A DNA stretch of 29,892 nucleotides from an uncultured Acetatifactor sp. (lineage in GTDB: Bacteria > Bacillota > Clostridia > Lachnospirales > Lachnospiraceae), in NCBI GenBank assembly GCA_910578215.1, contig CAJTPH010000033.1, positions 1 to 29,892 on the forward strand, given 5' to 3'. The translations under genes were made by a program, and so were the position numbers. This document shows positions 22,702-29,892 of the stretch, one piece after another. Each line of letters starts with the position of its first letter. Positions within the stretch are counted from its first letter, which is position 1. The notes under the pieces were generated by a model. It did no database searches, was not told the origin of the DNA, and worked only from the letters and a program-made list of their open reading frames with translations.

Positions 22702-23589
22702 CTAATCAAACAGCGAAAGCGGTCCTGCCAGCAAAGATCTTGACACATAAAGCGACCTGTCCTGCCTGGTCTCAACATTCCACTTTACAAGAGAGATGCT
22801 GCCGTCCTCGATCTCAATGCAGGTAATGCAGCTGGGATGCACACAGCTTCCCGTATTAAAGTACCGGGTTTCATCGTTGCCCAGCATGGGACGGTGGGTA
22901 TGCCCCGTGACCAGATAACAGTTTTTCTTAACCGCCCAGGCGGAAAGCCGTTTCTCGCTGCGCTGCCTGTGGCGGTAGTTCTTTGCCGCGCTGGTGGGGT
23001 CCAGGACCCCCATCTGCTCCAAGGGCTTCCACAGATAGCGCACCAGAAAACGGGACAGCTTCCAGAAGGTTGAGTTGAGCATATCCGCCTGATGCCCGTG
23101 AGTGAGATACAGCTCCAGACATCCGGGGCTGCGCAACGTATTCCCGGCTCCCCGGGAGACGCTGCCATACTGTCCCCCTCCCCGGGGAGCAGTATGGCAG
23201 ATTTTAAGGACCAGCCCCTCATGATGAGGAAATTCCCGGTTATATTTCATTACATGGTCATGATTTCCATAGAGCATGTAAAGCCGGTTTTCCTTTTGAA
23301 AAAGGGAGAGCAGCCAGAAAACATTGCTGTGGATTTCCCGAATTGCCGCCAGTCTGCGGTTTTCCCACAGCTCCTCCCCGTCGCCAAGCTCTATATAAAT
23401 AAATCCGTGGGCATAATAATGGCGCAGCGCGGCAAAGTATAAATGCTGGTTTTTCAGGAAATTATCATTAGAATTGCCCACTCCCCGGTGGCAGTCGCTG
23501 ATCAGCACAAGCCTTGAATGCGGATACAGCGCCAGCACCGGCGCATTGCGGAAGCTTTTGTCCAGTCTTCTCTCACAGCCTGTTTTCAT
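22702..23589 (-). CDS. Metallophosphoesterase (calcineurin-like)
   Basis: The 295-residue protein has the metal-binding motifs of calcineurin-like phosphoesterases in order: ISDCHRGVG (D-x-H), ELGDGEELWE (GD), YGNHDHVM (GNHD), LTHGHQAD (HGH) and VTGHTHRPM (GHTH). The layout resembles LpxH-type UDP-sugar pyrophosphatases and their relatives, but a lipid A role is not expected in a Gram-positive; the substrate is open. A variable loop of about 25 residues (PRGGGQYGSVSRGAGNT) lies before HGH. AAGGAG precedes the ATG at 23589; an upstream in-frame start is less likely. It follows the DUF4474 gene on the same strand after a 151-base gap. Confidence 0.88.
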   Translation of the reverse strand: MKTGCERRLDKSFRNAPVLALYPHSRLVLISDCHRGVGNSNDNFLKNQHLYFAALRHYYAHGFIYIELGDGEELWENRRLAAIREIHSNVFWLLSLFQKENRLYMLYGNHDHVMKYNREFPHHEGLVLKICHTAPRGGGQYGSVSRGAGNTLRSPGCLELYLTHGHQADMLNSTFWKLSRFLVRYLWKPLEQMGVLDPTSAAKNYRHRQRSEKRLSAWAVKKNCYLVTGHTHRPMLGNDETRYFNTGSCVHPSCITCIEIEDGSISLVKWNVETRQDRSLYVSRSLLAGPLSLFD

Positions 23590-23740
23590 GGCATACTCCT
23601 TATCAATTATATTTCTCCCCACCCTCCAAAGTGGCCTTGGGGCATTCCAAACCCCAAAGCCGACCATTTATCTTAAGAAAATACACGCTTTCAGCGCCCT
23701 ACGGCTTGAAAACTGCCGTGGTTTTGAAATTCTTCTCACG

Positions 23741-24649
23741 CTATCTGCACCTGCGGCAGCACTTTTTACAGCACTTTCTGCGCTTCTTATTCCGGAAAAT
23801 GCGGCGGAAGCAGGACGGCAGGCAGTAAAACAGGCAGAGCAGGCGGTCCATGCTGCATTCAAAGGGCTTTGTCGCCCAAAGGAACAGGCGGCAGCAAATC
23901 CTGTTTTTCCACTGTGCCTGGCGGCAGACCAGCCTGCGCCAAAGGGAAACCCTGCGGGGAGCACAGTGCCTGAAGAATATCTGAACCTGTGAACCACAGA
24001 CGTTGAAGCCCACGTCCGTCTGCTCGCTCAACGCATTCACAAAGGAATTCAGCATATTCATATTGGGGAACGCAATACACACCTTCGCCGTCAGTTCCTT
24101 GGGCTCACAGTAGCAGCCCATGCGGAAGGCCGTCAGCCACCACTGCTTCCTGCGCAGGTGGGCGCATTCGTCATCCCCCTTATAAAGACGCACCGACATG
24201 GGAAGCATTTCAGAATTATCCACGCTGTGAAACAGAGTCTTCTTCCAGTTCATCGAAGCAACCAGGGAATCCGCCTTGTAAATACCGGTCTCGCAGCCCA
24301 GAGTGATCCCATACTGCCCCTTCCAAAGCTCTATCAGCCAGGTCCTGCCGCCATAATCGAAGTAAACCGGCAGACTGTCAAAGACCATGTTGAAATACGG
24401 GGCATAATGGTCATAGAGCGCCGTGTAGCCGAAGGCCCGCTGGGGCGCGTCCACCACGGTGGAAAACACATCCTGAGACGGTACATAGCAATAGCCGAAG
24501 GGCTTTATAAGCCCGTCAAGAGCGGACAGCTTTTCCTTACAGCTCATGGAACAAACCCTTTTACGCGCCCTTTTCCTTCGGATGGCAAATAAGCCGAAGC
24601 CTGATAAAAATAAGACCAGAAATAATAAAATTCCTACGGAGAAATACAT
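23741..24649 (-). CDS. DUF4474 protein with N-terminal membrane helix
   Basis: The 302-residue protein starts with one membrane helix (about 4-23). A DUF4474 domain (about 40-235) then begins LIKPFGYCYVPSQDVF and contains AFGYTALYDHYAP, LPVYFDYGGRTWLIELWKGQYGITLGCETGIY and RRKQWWLTAFRMG, all characteristic. The family's function is unknown; it is common in Clostridia. The C-terminal ~60 residues are very rich in Cys and Arg and end KKRRKCCKKCCRRCR, which is unusual. AAAGGAAA precedes the ATG. The gap 24650-24983 to the divergent mutS2 holds only the mutS2 promoter. Confidence 0.82.
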   Translation of the reverse strand: MYFSVGILLFLVLFLSGFGLFAIRRKRARKRVCSMSCKEKLSALDGLIKPFGYCYVPSQDVFSTVVDAPQRAFGYTALYDHYAPYFNMVFDSLPVYFDYGGRTWLIELWKGQYGITLGCETGIYKADSLVASMNWKKTLFHSVDNSEMLPMSVRLYKGDDECAHLRRKQWWLTAFRMGCYCEPKELTAKVCIAFPNMNMLNSFVNALSEQTDVGFNVCGSQVQIFFRHCAPRRVSLWRRLVCRQAQWKNRICCRLFLWATKPFECSMDRLLCLFYCLPSCFRRIFRNKKRRKCCKKCCRRCR

Positions 24650-24883
24650 AGCATATTTTCCTTTTTTCTGTTATCTTATGCAAAATCCGACTTTTTGGTC
24701 ACTGTTTTCCCACGGGCAATTATGTATGTGCTTCCAACCATTTAGCCACTCCGTCAGCATTATTACTCTCAATAACTGTGGCGGTTAGTTCGCCATACAG
24801 ATTCAGCCGTTAACAGAAATCAAAGGCAATCCTATACTTTCAGGCTTAAAACAAGGAAACTACTCGCGTTTTTTCCAAGAACA

Positions 24884-24892
24884 TGGTATACT
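24884..24892 (+). promoter_or_regulatory. Extended -10 promoter of mutS2
   Basis: TGGTATACT (extended TG plus TATACT at 24887-24892) about 100 bases before the mutS2 start. No convincing -35 box. Nothing else is seen in the 24650-24983 gap. Confidence 0.45.
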
Positions 24893-24995
24893 TTGAACTG
24901 GATGCATAAAAAACGGATTTATCCGGGGCACTGTGCCTCTAATAGACATAATGTAACTGCAGCCGGACCGCATACACGGCAGAATGGAAGGAACT

Positions 24996-27374
24996 ATGAA
25001 CGAGAAAGTATTAAAAACCCTTGAATATAACAAAATTATTGATATGCTCACAGAGAAGGCGGACTCCGAGCCGGGGAAAAAGCTCTGCAGAGAGCTTGCT
25101 CCGTCCACGGATATTAAGGAGATTCGGGAAAATCAGAGACAGACCGCAGATGCCTTAAGCCGCCTCTTTGCAGTCGGAAGCACCTCCTTCGGCAGCAACA
25201 GAGACTTCGGCTTCTCCATCAGATCGCTGGAGATCGGCGGAACACTCTCCATTCTGGAGCTTTTGAACATAGCGTCCATGCTGGACAATGTCTCCCGCAT
25301 CAAGACCTATGGAAAAAGAATCCGGGAGGATGCGCCGGAGGATTCCCTGGACGGCTATTTTGAAGGGCTCACTCCCCTGACGCAGCTGGCAAACGAAATC
25401 AACCGCTGCATTTTGTCGGAGGAGGAGATCGCGGATGACGCCAGCCCGAAGCTAAAGAGCATACGCCGCTCCATGATACAGACCAACGAAAAAATCCACA
25501 CACAGCTGAATAATATGTTAAACGGCGCTTACCGCACCTATCTGCAGGACGCCGTAATCACCATGCGCAACAACCGCTATTGTATTCCCGTAAAGTCGGA
25601 ATACAAGGGGCAGGTAAACGGCATGGTTCACGACCAATCCGCCACAGGCTCCACCTATTTCATCGAGCCTGCTGCCGTAGTGGATTTGAATAACCGCCTG
25701 CGGGAGCTGGAGCTGGAGGAAAAGGAGGAGATCCAGGTGATTCTCGCCTCCTTAAGCGCCCAGGCGGCAGAGCACACAAGGGAGCTTGCGGACAACCAGA
25801 AGCTCATGACCTTACTGGACTTTATTTTTGCCAAGGCAGAGCTTGCTATGGACATGAACGCTACGGAGCCGCTTTTTAACAGAAAGCAGTATATTAATAT
25901 CCGCAAGGGACGTCATCCTCTCCTGAACAAAAAGAAGGTAGTCCCCATAGACATCCACCTGGGCAGGGACTTTGATCTTTTGATTATCACCGGCCCCAAC
26001 ACCGGCGGCAAGACCGTAACCCTGAAGACCGTAGGGCTTTTCGCCCTTATGGGGCAGGCAGGTCTGCATATTCCGGCCCTGGACCGTTCGGAGCTGTCCG
26101 TTTTCACGGAGGTGTATGCGGATATCGGAGACGAGCAGAGCATCGAGCAGAGCCTGTCCACATTTTCCTCTCATATGAAAAGCATTGTCCACATTTTAGC
26201 CCATGCGGACCCGGATTCCCTGTGCCTTTTTGACGAGCTGGGCGCAGGCACCGACCCCACGGAGGGCGCCGCCCTGGCAATTGCCATTCTGAATTTCCTC
26301 CATGACAGGGGAATCCGCACCATAGCCACCACGCATTACAGCGAATTGAAGATCTACGCCCTTTCCACCTCCTTTGTGGAAAACGCCTGCTGCGAATTCA
26401 GCGTGGAGACTCTGCAGCCTACCTACAGGCTGCTCATCGGCATCCCCGGTAAGAGCAACGCCTTTGCCATCTCCTCCAAGCTGGGGCTTTCGGACGAGAT
26501 TATAAACGCCGCCAGAGAGCAGATCGGCAAAGAGGACAAAAGCTTCGAGGATGTCATCGCCGACCTGGAGCAGAGCCGCATTACAATCGAAAAGGAGCAG
26601 CGGGAAATTGCGGAATACAAGGAGCGTATCCGCACTCTGCAGGAGCAGCTGCAGCATAAAAACGAAAAGATCGACCAGGCAAAGGACCGCATCTTAAGGG
26701 AAGCCAACGAAAAAGCACGCGAGATCCTGCAGGAGGCAAAAGAGGTTGCCGACGAGACTATCCGGGACTTTAACAAGATAAGCAGCGGCACGGATATCAG
26801 GGAGCTTGAGAAAAAACGCCAGAAGGTCCGGGATAAGATCAACGAGAAAAACCAGCGATTGTCCGTGGGCGGCGGCAGGAAGGAACCGGAGAAGAAGGGC
26901 ATAGACCCTGCCAAGCTCAAAAAGGGAGACGCCGTAAAAATCGTCTCCATGGGGCTGAAGGGCATTGTGAGCAGCCTCCCGGATTCCAGAGGCGCGCTGT
27001 TCGTCCAATGCGGTATTATGCGCACCCAGACAAACGTAAAAGACCTGGTCTATATAAACGAGGACACCGTTTCCGCTCCCGCCCTGCAGCGCAGCGGCGC
27101 CAGCAAAATCAAAATGTCCAAGAGCCTTACCATCTCGCCGGAGATCAACCTTCTGGGGAAAACCGTGGACGAGGCGCTCTCCGTACTGGATAAGTACCTG
27201 GATGACGCTTATCTGGCACACCTCTCCAGCGTGAGGGTGGTACACGGCAAGGGCACCGGAGCCCTGCGAAGCGCCGTCCACAACCACCTGAAACGGCTGA
27301 AATACGTGAAGGAATTCCGGCTTGGCGAATACGGGGAGGGCGACGCAGGCGTGACAATCGTCACCTTTAAATAA
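24996..27374 (+). CDS. mutS2: MutS2 family ATPase with C-terminal Smr domain
   Basis: A 792-residue protein. MutS2 does not act in mismatch repair; in Firmicutes it splits collided ribosomes for rescue (also named RqcU) and has been tied to suppression of recombination. The core and lever domains occupy about 1-310. Walker A GPNTGGKTVTLK lies near 331-342, Walker B LCLFDELGAGTDPTEGAA near 408-425, a long coiled coil around 515-630, a KOW-like segment (KKGDAVKIVSMGLKGIV), and a Smr domain at about 718-792 with VRVVHGKGTGALR, the HGKG motif of its nuclease/RNA-binding site. AAGGA precedes the ATG at 24996, preferred over one four codons earlier. It stands alone on the plus strand. Confidence 0.95.
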   Translation: MNEKVLKTLEYNKIIDMLTEKADSEPGKKLCRELAPSTDIKEIRENQRQTADALSRLFAVGSTSFGSNRDFGFSIRSLEIGGTLSILELLNIASMLDNVSRIKTYGKRIREDAPEDSLDGYFEGLTPLTQLANEINRCILSEEEIADDASPKLKSIRRSMIQTNEKIHTQLNNMLNGAYRTYLQDAVITMRNNRYCIPVKSEYKGQVNGMVHDQSATGSTYFIEPAAVVDLNNRLRELELEEKEEIQVILASLSAQAAEHTRELADNQKLMTLLDFIFAKAELAMDMNATEPLFNRKQYINIRKGRHPLLNKKKVVPIDIHLGRDFDLLIITGPNTGGKTVTLKTVGLFALMGQAGLHIPALDRSELSVFTEVYADIGDEQSIEQSLSTFSSHMKSIVHILAHADPDSLCLFDELGAGTDPTEGAALAIAILNFLHDRGIRTIATTHYSELKIYALSTSFVENACCEFSVETLQPTYRLLIGIPGKSNAFAISSKLGLSDEIINAAREQIGKEDKSFEDVIADLEQSRITIEKEQREIAEYKERIRTLQEQLQHKNEKIDQAKDRILREANEKAREILQEAKEVADETIRDFNKISSGTDIRELEKKRQKVRDKINEKNQRLSVGGGRKEPEKKGIDPAKLKKGDAVKIVSMGLKGIVSSLPDSRGALFVQCGIMRTQTNVKDLVYINEDTVSAPALQRSGASKIKMSKSLTISPEINLLGKTVDEALSVLDKYLDDAYLAHLSSVRVVHGKGTGALRSAVHNHLKRLKYVKEFRLGEYGEGDAGVTIVTFK

Positions 27375-27460
27375 GCCGCCGGGGAACAGGAATGTCATTT
27401 TATTTGGCACAGGCGGCCTGTACTGTAAGCTATAAGCTAAGCGGCAGGATACCAGAGGCA

Positions 27461-27505
27461 AAAGTCATGCCTGCCAAAACGGTATGACTTTCGTATTGCG
27501 AAAGT
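27461..27505 (+). promoter_or_regulatory. Overlapping, mutually exclusive hairpins upstream of the response regulator
   Basis: AAAGTCAT (27461-27468) pairs with ATGACTTT (27484-27491). ACTTTCG (27487-27493) pairs with CGAAAGT (27499-27505). The two stems share ACTTT, so only one can form at a time. They lie 55-100 bases before the regulator's start in the gap 27375-27559. They could be a terminator/antiterminator-like switch or paired operators; no promoter is clear. Confidence 0.35.
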
Positions 27506-27559
27506 ACACAGTGCGCAGCAGACATACATTTACAGGCAGCAGAAAGGCGTATTGAATAT

Positions 27560-28261
27560 ATGGTAAACAAACAGAAAGTCCTGATCGTGGACGACGACAG
27601 CAATATTGCGGAATTGATTTCTCTGTACTTCACCAAGGAGTGCTATGAGACCATGATCGTCAACGACGGCGAATCCGTCATGCCCGCAATGGAGAGCTTT
27701 GCTCCGAACCTGATCCTGCTGGACATTATGCTTCCCGGCATGGACGGTTATCAGGTCTGCCGGGAGCTTCGCGCAAAATATTCCGTGCCCGTTATTATGC
27801 TCTCCGCAAAGGGCGAGGTCTTTGACAAGGTTTTGGGGCTGGAGCTGGGCGCGGACGACTATATTGAAAAGCCTTTTGACTCCAAGGAGCTTGTGGCGCG
27901 GGCAAAGGCCGTGCTGCGCCGTTATAAGCCCGCGGCCAACACCCCGCAGGTTTCCCGGGATAAATGCGTGGATTATCCTGACCTGTCCATTAACCTGACC
28001 AATTATTCCGTGGTATATATGGGCAGGACCATAGATATGCCCCCCAAGGAGCTTGAGCTGTTATATTTTCTGGCGTCCTCTCCCAATCATGTTTTCACCA
28101 GGGAACAGCTGCTGGACCAGCTCTGGGGCTATGAATATATCGGAGATACCCGCACCGTTGACGTACATATCAAACGTCTGCGGGAGAAAATCAAGGATCA
28201 CGCCAGCTGGAAAATATCCACGATATGGGGAATCGGCTACAAATTTGAGGTGCGCGGTTAA
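27560..28261 (+). CDS. OmpR/PhoB-type response regulator
   Basis: A 233-residue two-component regulator. The receiver domain (about 5-120) has the acidic pocket DDD (11-13), phosphoacceptor Asp55 in LILLDIMLPGMDGYQ, Ser in IMLSAK where Thr is also common, and the KPF lysine in DDYIEKPF. The winged-helix DNA-binding domain (about 132-230) shows LELLYFLASSPNHVFTREQLL and DTRTVDVHIKRLREKI. The ribosome site before the ATG is weak (AAAGG at a long distance). The gene ends in TAATG, overlapping the kinase start by one base, so the pair is translationally coupled. Its targets are unknown. Confidence 0.93.
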   Translation: MVNKQKVLIVDDDSNIAELISLYFTKECYETMIVNDGESVMPAMESFAPNLILLDIMLPGMDGYQVCRELRAKYSVPVIMLSAKGEVFDKVLGLELGADDYIEKPFDSKELVARAKAVLRRYKPAANTPQVSRDKCVDYPDLSINLTNYSVVYMGRTIDMPPKELELLYFLASSPNHVFTREQLLDQLWGYEYIGDTRTVDVHIKRLREKIKDHASWKISTIWGIGYKFEVRG

Positions 28262-29688
28262 TGAGAAAGACCCTCTATTTGAAATTTGTGCTCGCCTATT
28301 TTATCTTTGGCGTATTCAGCTTTATTGTGGTATCCGTCTTTGTGCCCAGCATGACGACGGAGCGGTTAGTGCGCGAAAAGGCCGAAGACCTCTATTCGGA
28401 GGCGGTTTTGATTGCCGACACTTACGCAACGGAGCTGTACAACAGCGAGACAGACCTGGAAACCGTCAAAAGGCAGCTGGACGCCCTTGCCCTTTACATG
28501 AAAGCCATTATCCGTATTGTGAACCCTTCCGGGCGTCTGGTTTTGGATACCGACGCCCCCATCAATGTGGAGGAAGTGGTTATTATAAAAGACTTTGACC
28601 CAACCGTCACCAGCGGCTCCTATTATGTGACGGACAATTTTTTTGACAGCTTTGACTCCGAGGTGCTCAGCGTGCTGGCGCCCATTACCTCCAACTACAT
28701 GGTTAAGGGCTATGTTGTTATTCACTACAATATGTCAAACATTCAGGCGTCCTGCAACAGCCTGTTGAGTGTGTCTTATATCACAATGGTGGTTTTGTTT
28801 TTGCTTTCGCTGATTATCCTGATTTTTTTTACGGAGCTGGTGTATGTCCCGCTCAGAAAAATCACCTACGCCACGGAGCAGTATGCTTCCGGCAATATGC
28901 ATTATGAATTCCAGGTGGACAGCGAGGACGAAATCGGATATCTGGCAGGCTGTCTGAACTATATGGCAAGCCAGATTGCCGGCGCGGAGGACGACCAGAA
29001 AAAATTTGTGGCAAATATCTCCCACGACTTCCGTTCCCCGCTGACCTCCATACGGGGTTATCTGGACGCGATGATGGACGGCACCATCCCCCCGGAAATG
29101 CACGACAAATACCTGAATATTCTCTTAAACGAAACGGAGCGGCTGACGAAGCTCACAAACAGTCTGCTCACCTTAAACAACCTGAACACCAAGGGAATGC
29201 TCCTGGACAGGACGGATTTTGAGATCAACCGCATTATCCGCAGCACCGCCGCCTCCTTTGAAGGCACCTGCAGACAGAAGGCCGTTTCCGTCGAGCTGAT
29301 ACTTACGGATGACGAGATGTATGTCAACGCGGACATGGGAAAAATCCAACGGGTCCTTTACAACCTTTTGGATAACGCAATCAAATTCAGCCACCACAGC
29401 TCCGTTATCAAGGTTGAGACCTCGGTGAAAAAAAACAAGCTTTTCATCTCCGTCAAGGACTCCGGCATCGGCATCCCCAAGGAAGACCTGAAATTGATCT
29501 GGGACAGATTTTACAAGTCCGATGTATCCCGGGGCAAGGACAAAAAGGGCACGGGACTGGGGCTTTCCATTGTAAAGGAGATTCTGAACAGCCACGAGGA
29601 GCATATAAACGTAATCAGCACAGAGGGAGCCGGAAGCGAATTTATCTTTTCCCTCTCTCTGTCGGAAAGAAATGAGGAGAATGACTAA
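28261..29688 (+). CDS. Sensor histidine kinase
   Basis: The 475-residue partner of the preceding regulator. Two membrane helices (about 6-27 and 165-192) enclose an extracellular sensor domain of about 135 residues, whose PAS-like pattern (VNPSGRLVLDTD) fits the PhoQ/DcuS-like group. A HAMP-like linker follows (about 194-250), then the phosphoacceptor helix with His255 in NISHDFRSPLTS, and the ATPase domain: N box YNLLDNAIKFS, G1 VKDSGIGIP, F box IWDRFYKSD and G2 GTGLGLSIVKEI. All needed residues are present. The signal is not known. A lipoprotein gene starts 3 bases after the stop, making a three-gene operon. Confidence 0.93.
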   Translation: MRKTLYLKFVLAYFIFGVFSFIVVSVFVPSMTTERLVREKAEDLYSEAVLIADTYATELYNSETDLETVKRQLDALALYMKAIIRIVNPSGRLVLDTDAPINVEEVVIIKDFDPTVTSGSYYVTDNFFDSFDSEVLSVLAPITSNYMVKGYVVIHYNMSNIQASCNSLLSVSYITMVVLFLLSLIILIFFTELVYVPLRKITYATEQYASGNMHYEFQVDSEDEIGYLAGCLNYMASQIAGAEDDQKKFVANISHDFRSPLTSIRGYLDAMMDGTIPPEMHDKYLNILLNETERLTKLTNSLLTLNNLNTKGMLLDRTDFEINRIIRSTAASFEGTCRQKAVSVELILTDDEMYVNADMGKIQRVLYNLLDNAIKFSHHSSVIKVETSVKKNKLFISVKDSGIGIPKEDLKLIWDRFYKSDVSRGKDKKGTGLGLSIVKEILNSHEEHINVISTEGAGSEFIFSLSLSERNEEND

Positions 29689-29691
29689 ACC

Positions 29692-29892
29692 ATGAAAACT
29701 ATGAAAATTATAAAAAATATGAAAATTATGAAAAATAATAAAAAAAGGATTTTATTGCTCTCAGGAATTTTAATGCTGTTATTTACGGCATGCGGGCAGC
29801 CTGAGGAGCTGAGCGCCGACGGCACTGCCTCGATCCCCACGCCTGCTCCCACGGCGAATGTGGCGGTAACTGCGGCTCCCGACGCGACCGCC
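29692..29892 (+). CDS. Lipoprotein, N-terminal part (runs off the window)
   Basis: The gene starts 3 bases after the kinase stop, with GAGGAG (29674-29679) inside the kinase gene. The 67 visible residues have a Lys/Met/Asn-rich start, a hydrophobic core (ILLLSGILMLLFTAC) and lipobox FTAC, then a Thr/Pro/Ala-rich linker (TASIPTPAPTANVAV). It resembles the DUF3048 lipoprotein at 462 in layout, but no domain is visible yet. The start region carries ATGAAAA-T units with in-frame ATGs at codons 1, 4, 10 and 13, so the true start is uncertain. In this operon it may be the sensor's partner or target. Confidence 0.75.
   Translation, partial: MKTMKIIKNMKIMKNNKKRILLLSGILMLLFTACGQPEELSADGTASIPTPAPTANVAVTAAPDATA

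Noticed and set aside
26423..27461. Minus-strand open frames of 200 and 255 codons opposite mutS2
   Set aside because: Antisense to the coiled-coil and Smr parts of a strongly conserved gene, with no ribosome site or motif.

Overview
The window looks like chromosome of a Gram-positive gut anaerobe of the Clostridia, most likely Lachnospiraceae. This is inferred from AGGAGG-type ribosome binding sites, the family set (DUF3048, DUF4474 and DUF2975 proteins, two DegV proteins, MutS2, YhaM, a large membrane-anchored rhamnogalacturonan lyase) and an intermediate base composition. No rRNA, tRNA, CRISPR array, prophage or intact insertion sequence was seen.

Layout. 1-371: a broken DUF3810 membrane-protein gene on the minus strand. 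The outermost ~55 bases instead read as ComEC on the plus strand, so the left edge is a junction, natural or from assembly. 462-4341: a DUF3048 lipoprotein, a small conserved protein and a CE12-like rhamnogalacturonan acetylesterase lipoprotein. 4516-7044: a TetR regulator between two DegV (fatty-acid-binding) genes, with a symmetric divergent promoter. 7052-8526: an odd protein (sigma-70 region 2 joined to a membrane helix), translationally coupled to an acyltransferase-3 protein. 8871-12130: a more AT-rich accessory stretch with an XRE regulator, a probable type I toxin-antitoxin locus (28-residue holin-like toxin plus convergent antisense RNA), two unknown small proteins and a lipoprotein. 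12412-16890: a 1492-residue surface rhamnogalacturonan lyase (PL11) with a duplicated N-terminal module.

17101-20967 (minus) is a likely operon: a catalytically dead HtrA-like PDZ protein, then the YhaM 3'-5' exoribonuclease, then the RlmD 23S rRNA methyltransferase. 21139-22569 (minus) is a second operon: DUF2975 membrane protein, XRE regulator, GNAT acetyltransferase. 22702-24649 holds a metallophosphoesterase and a DUF4474 protein. 24996-27374 is mutS2. 27560-29892 is an OmpR-type response regulator, its histidine kinase and the start of a lipoprotein, in one operon that leaves the window.

The esterase and PL11 lyase point to use of rhamnogalacturonan-I from pectin at the cell surface, although no transporter or glycoside hydrolase lies here. 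The points most worth following are the sigma-region-2/membrane fusion, the toxin/antisense locus, the TetR/DegV operator architecture and the pseudo-HtrA. All assignments come from reading motifs by eye; no database search was run.
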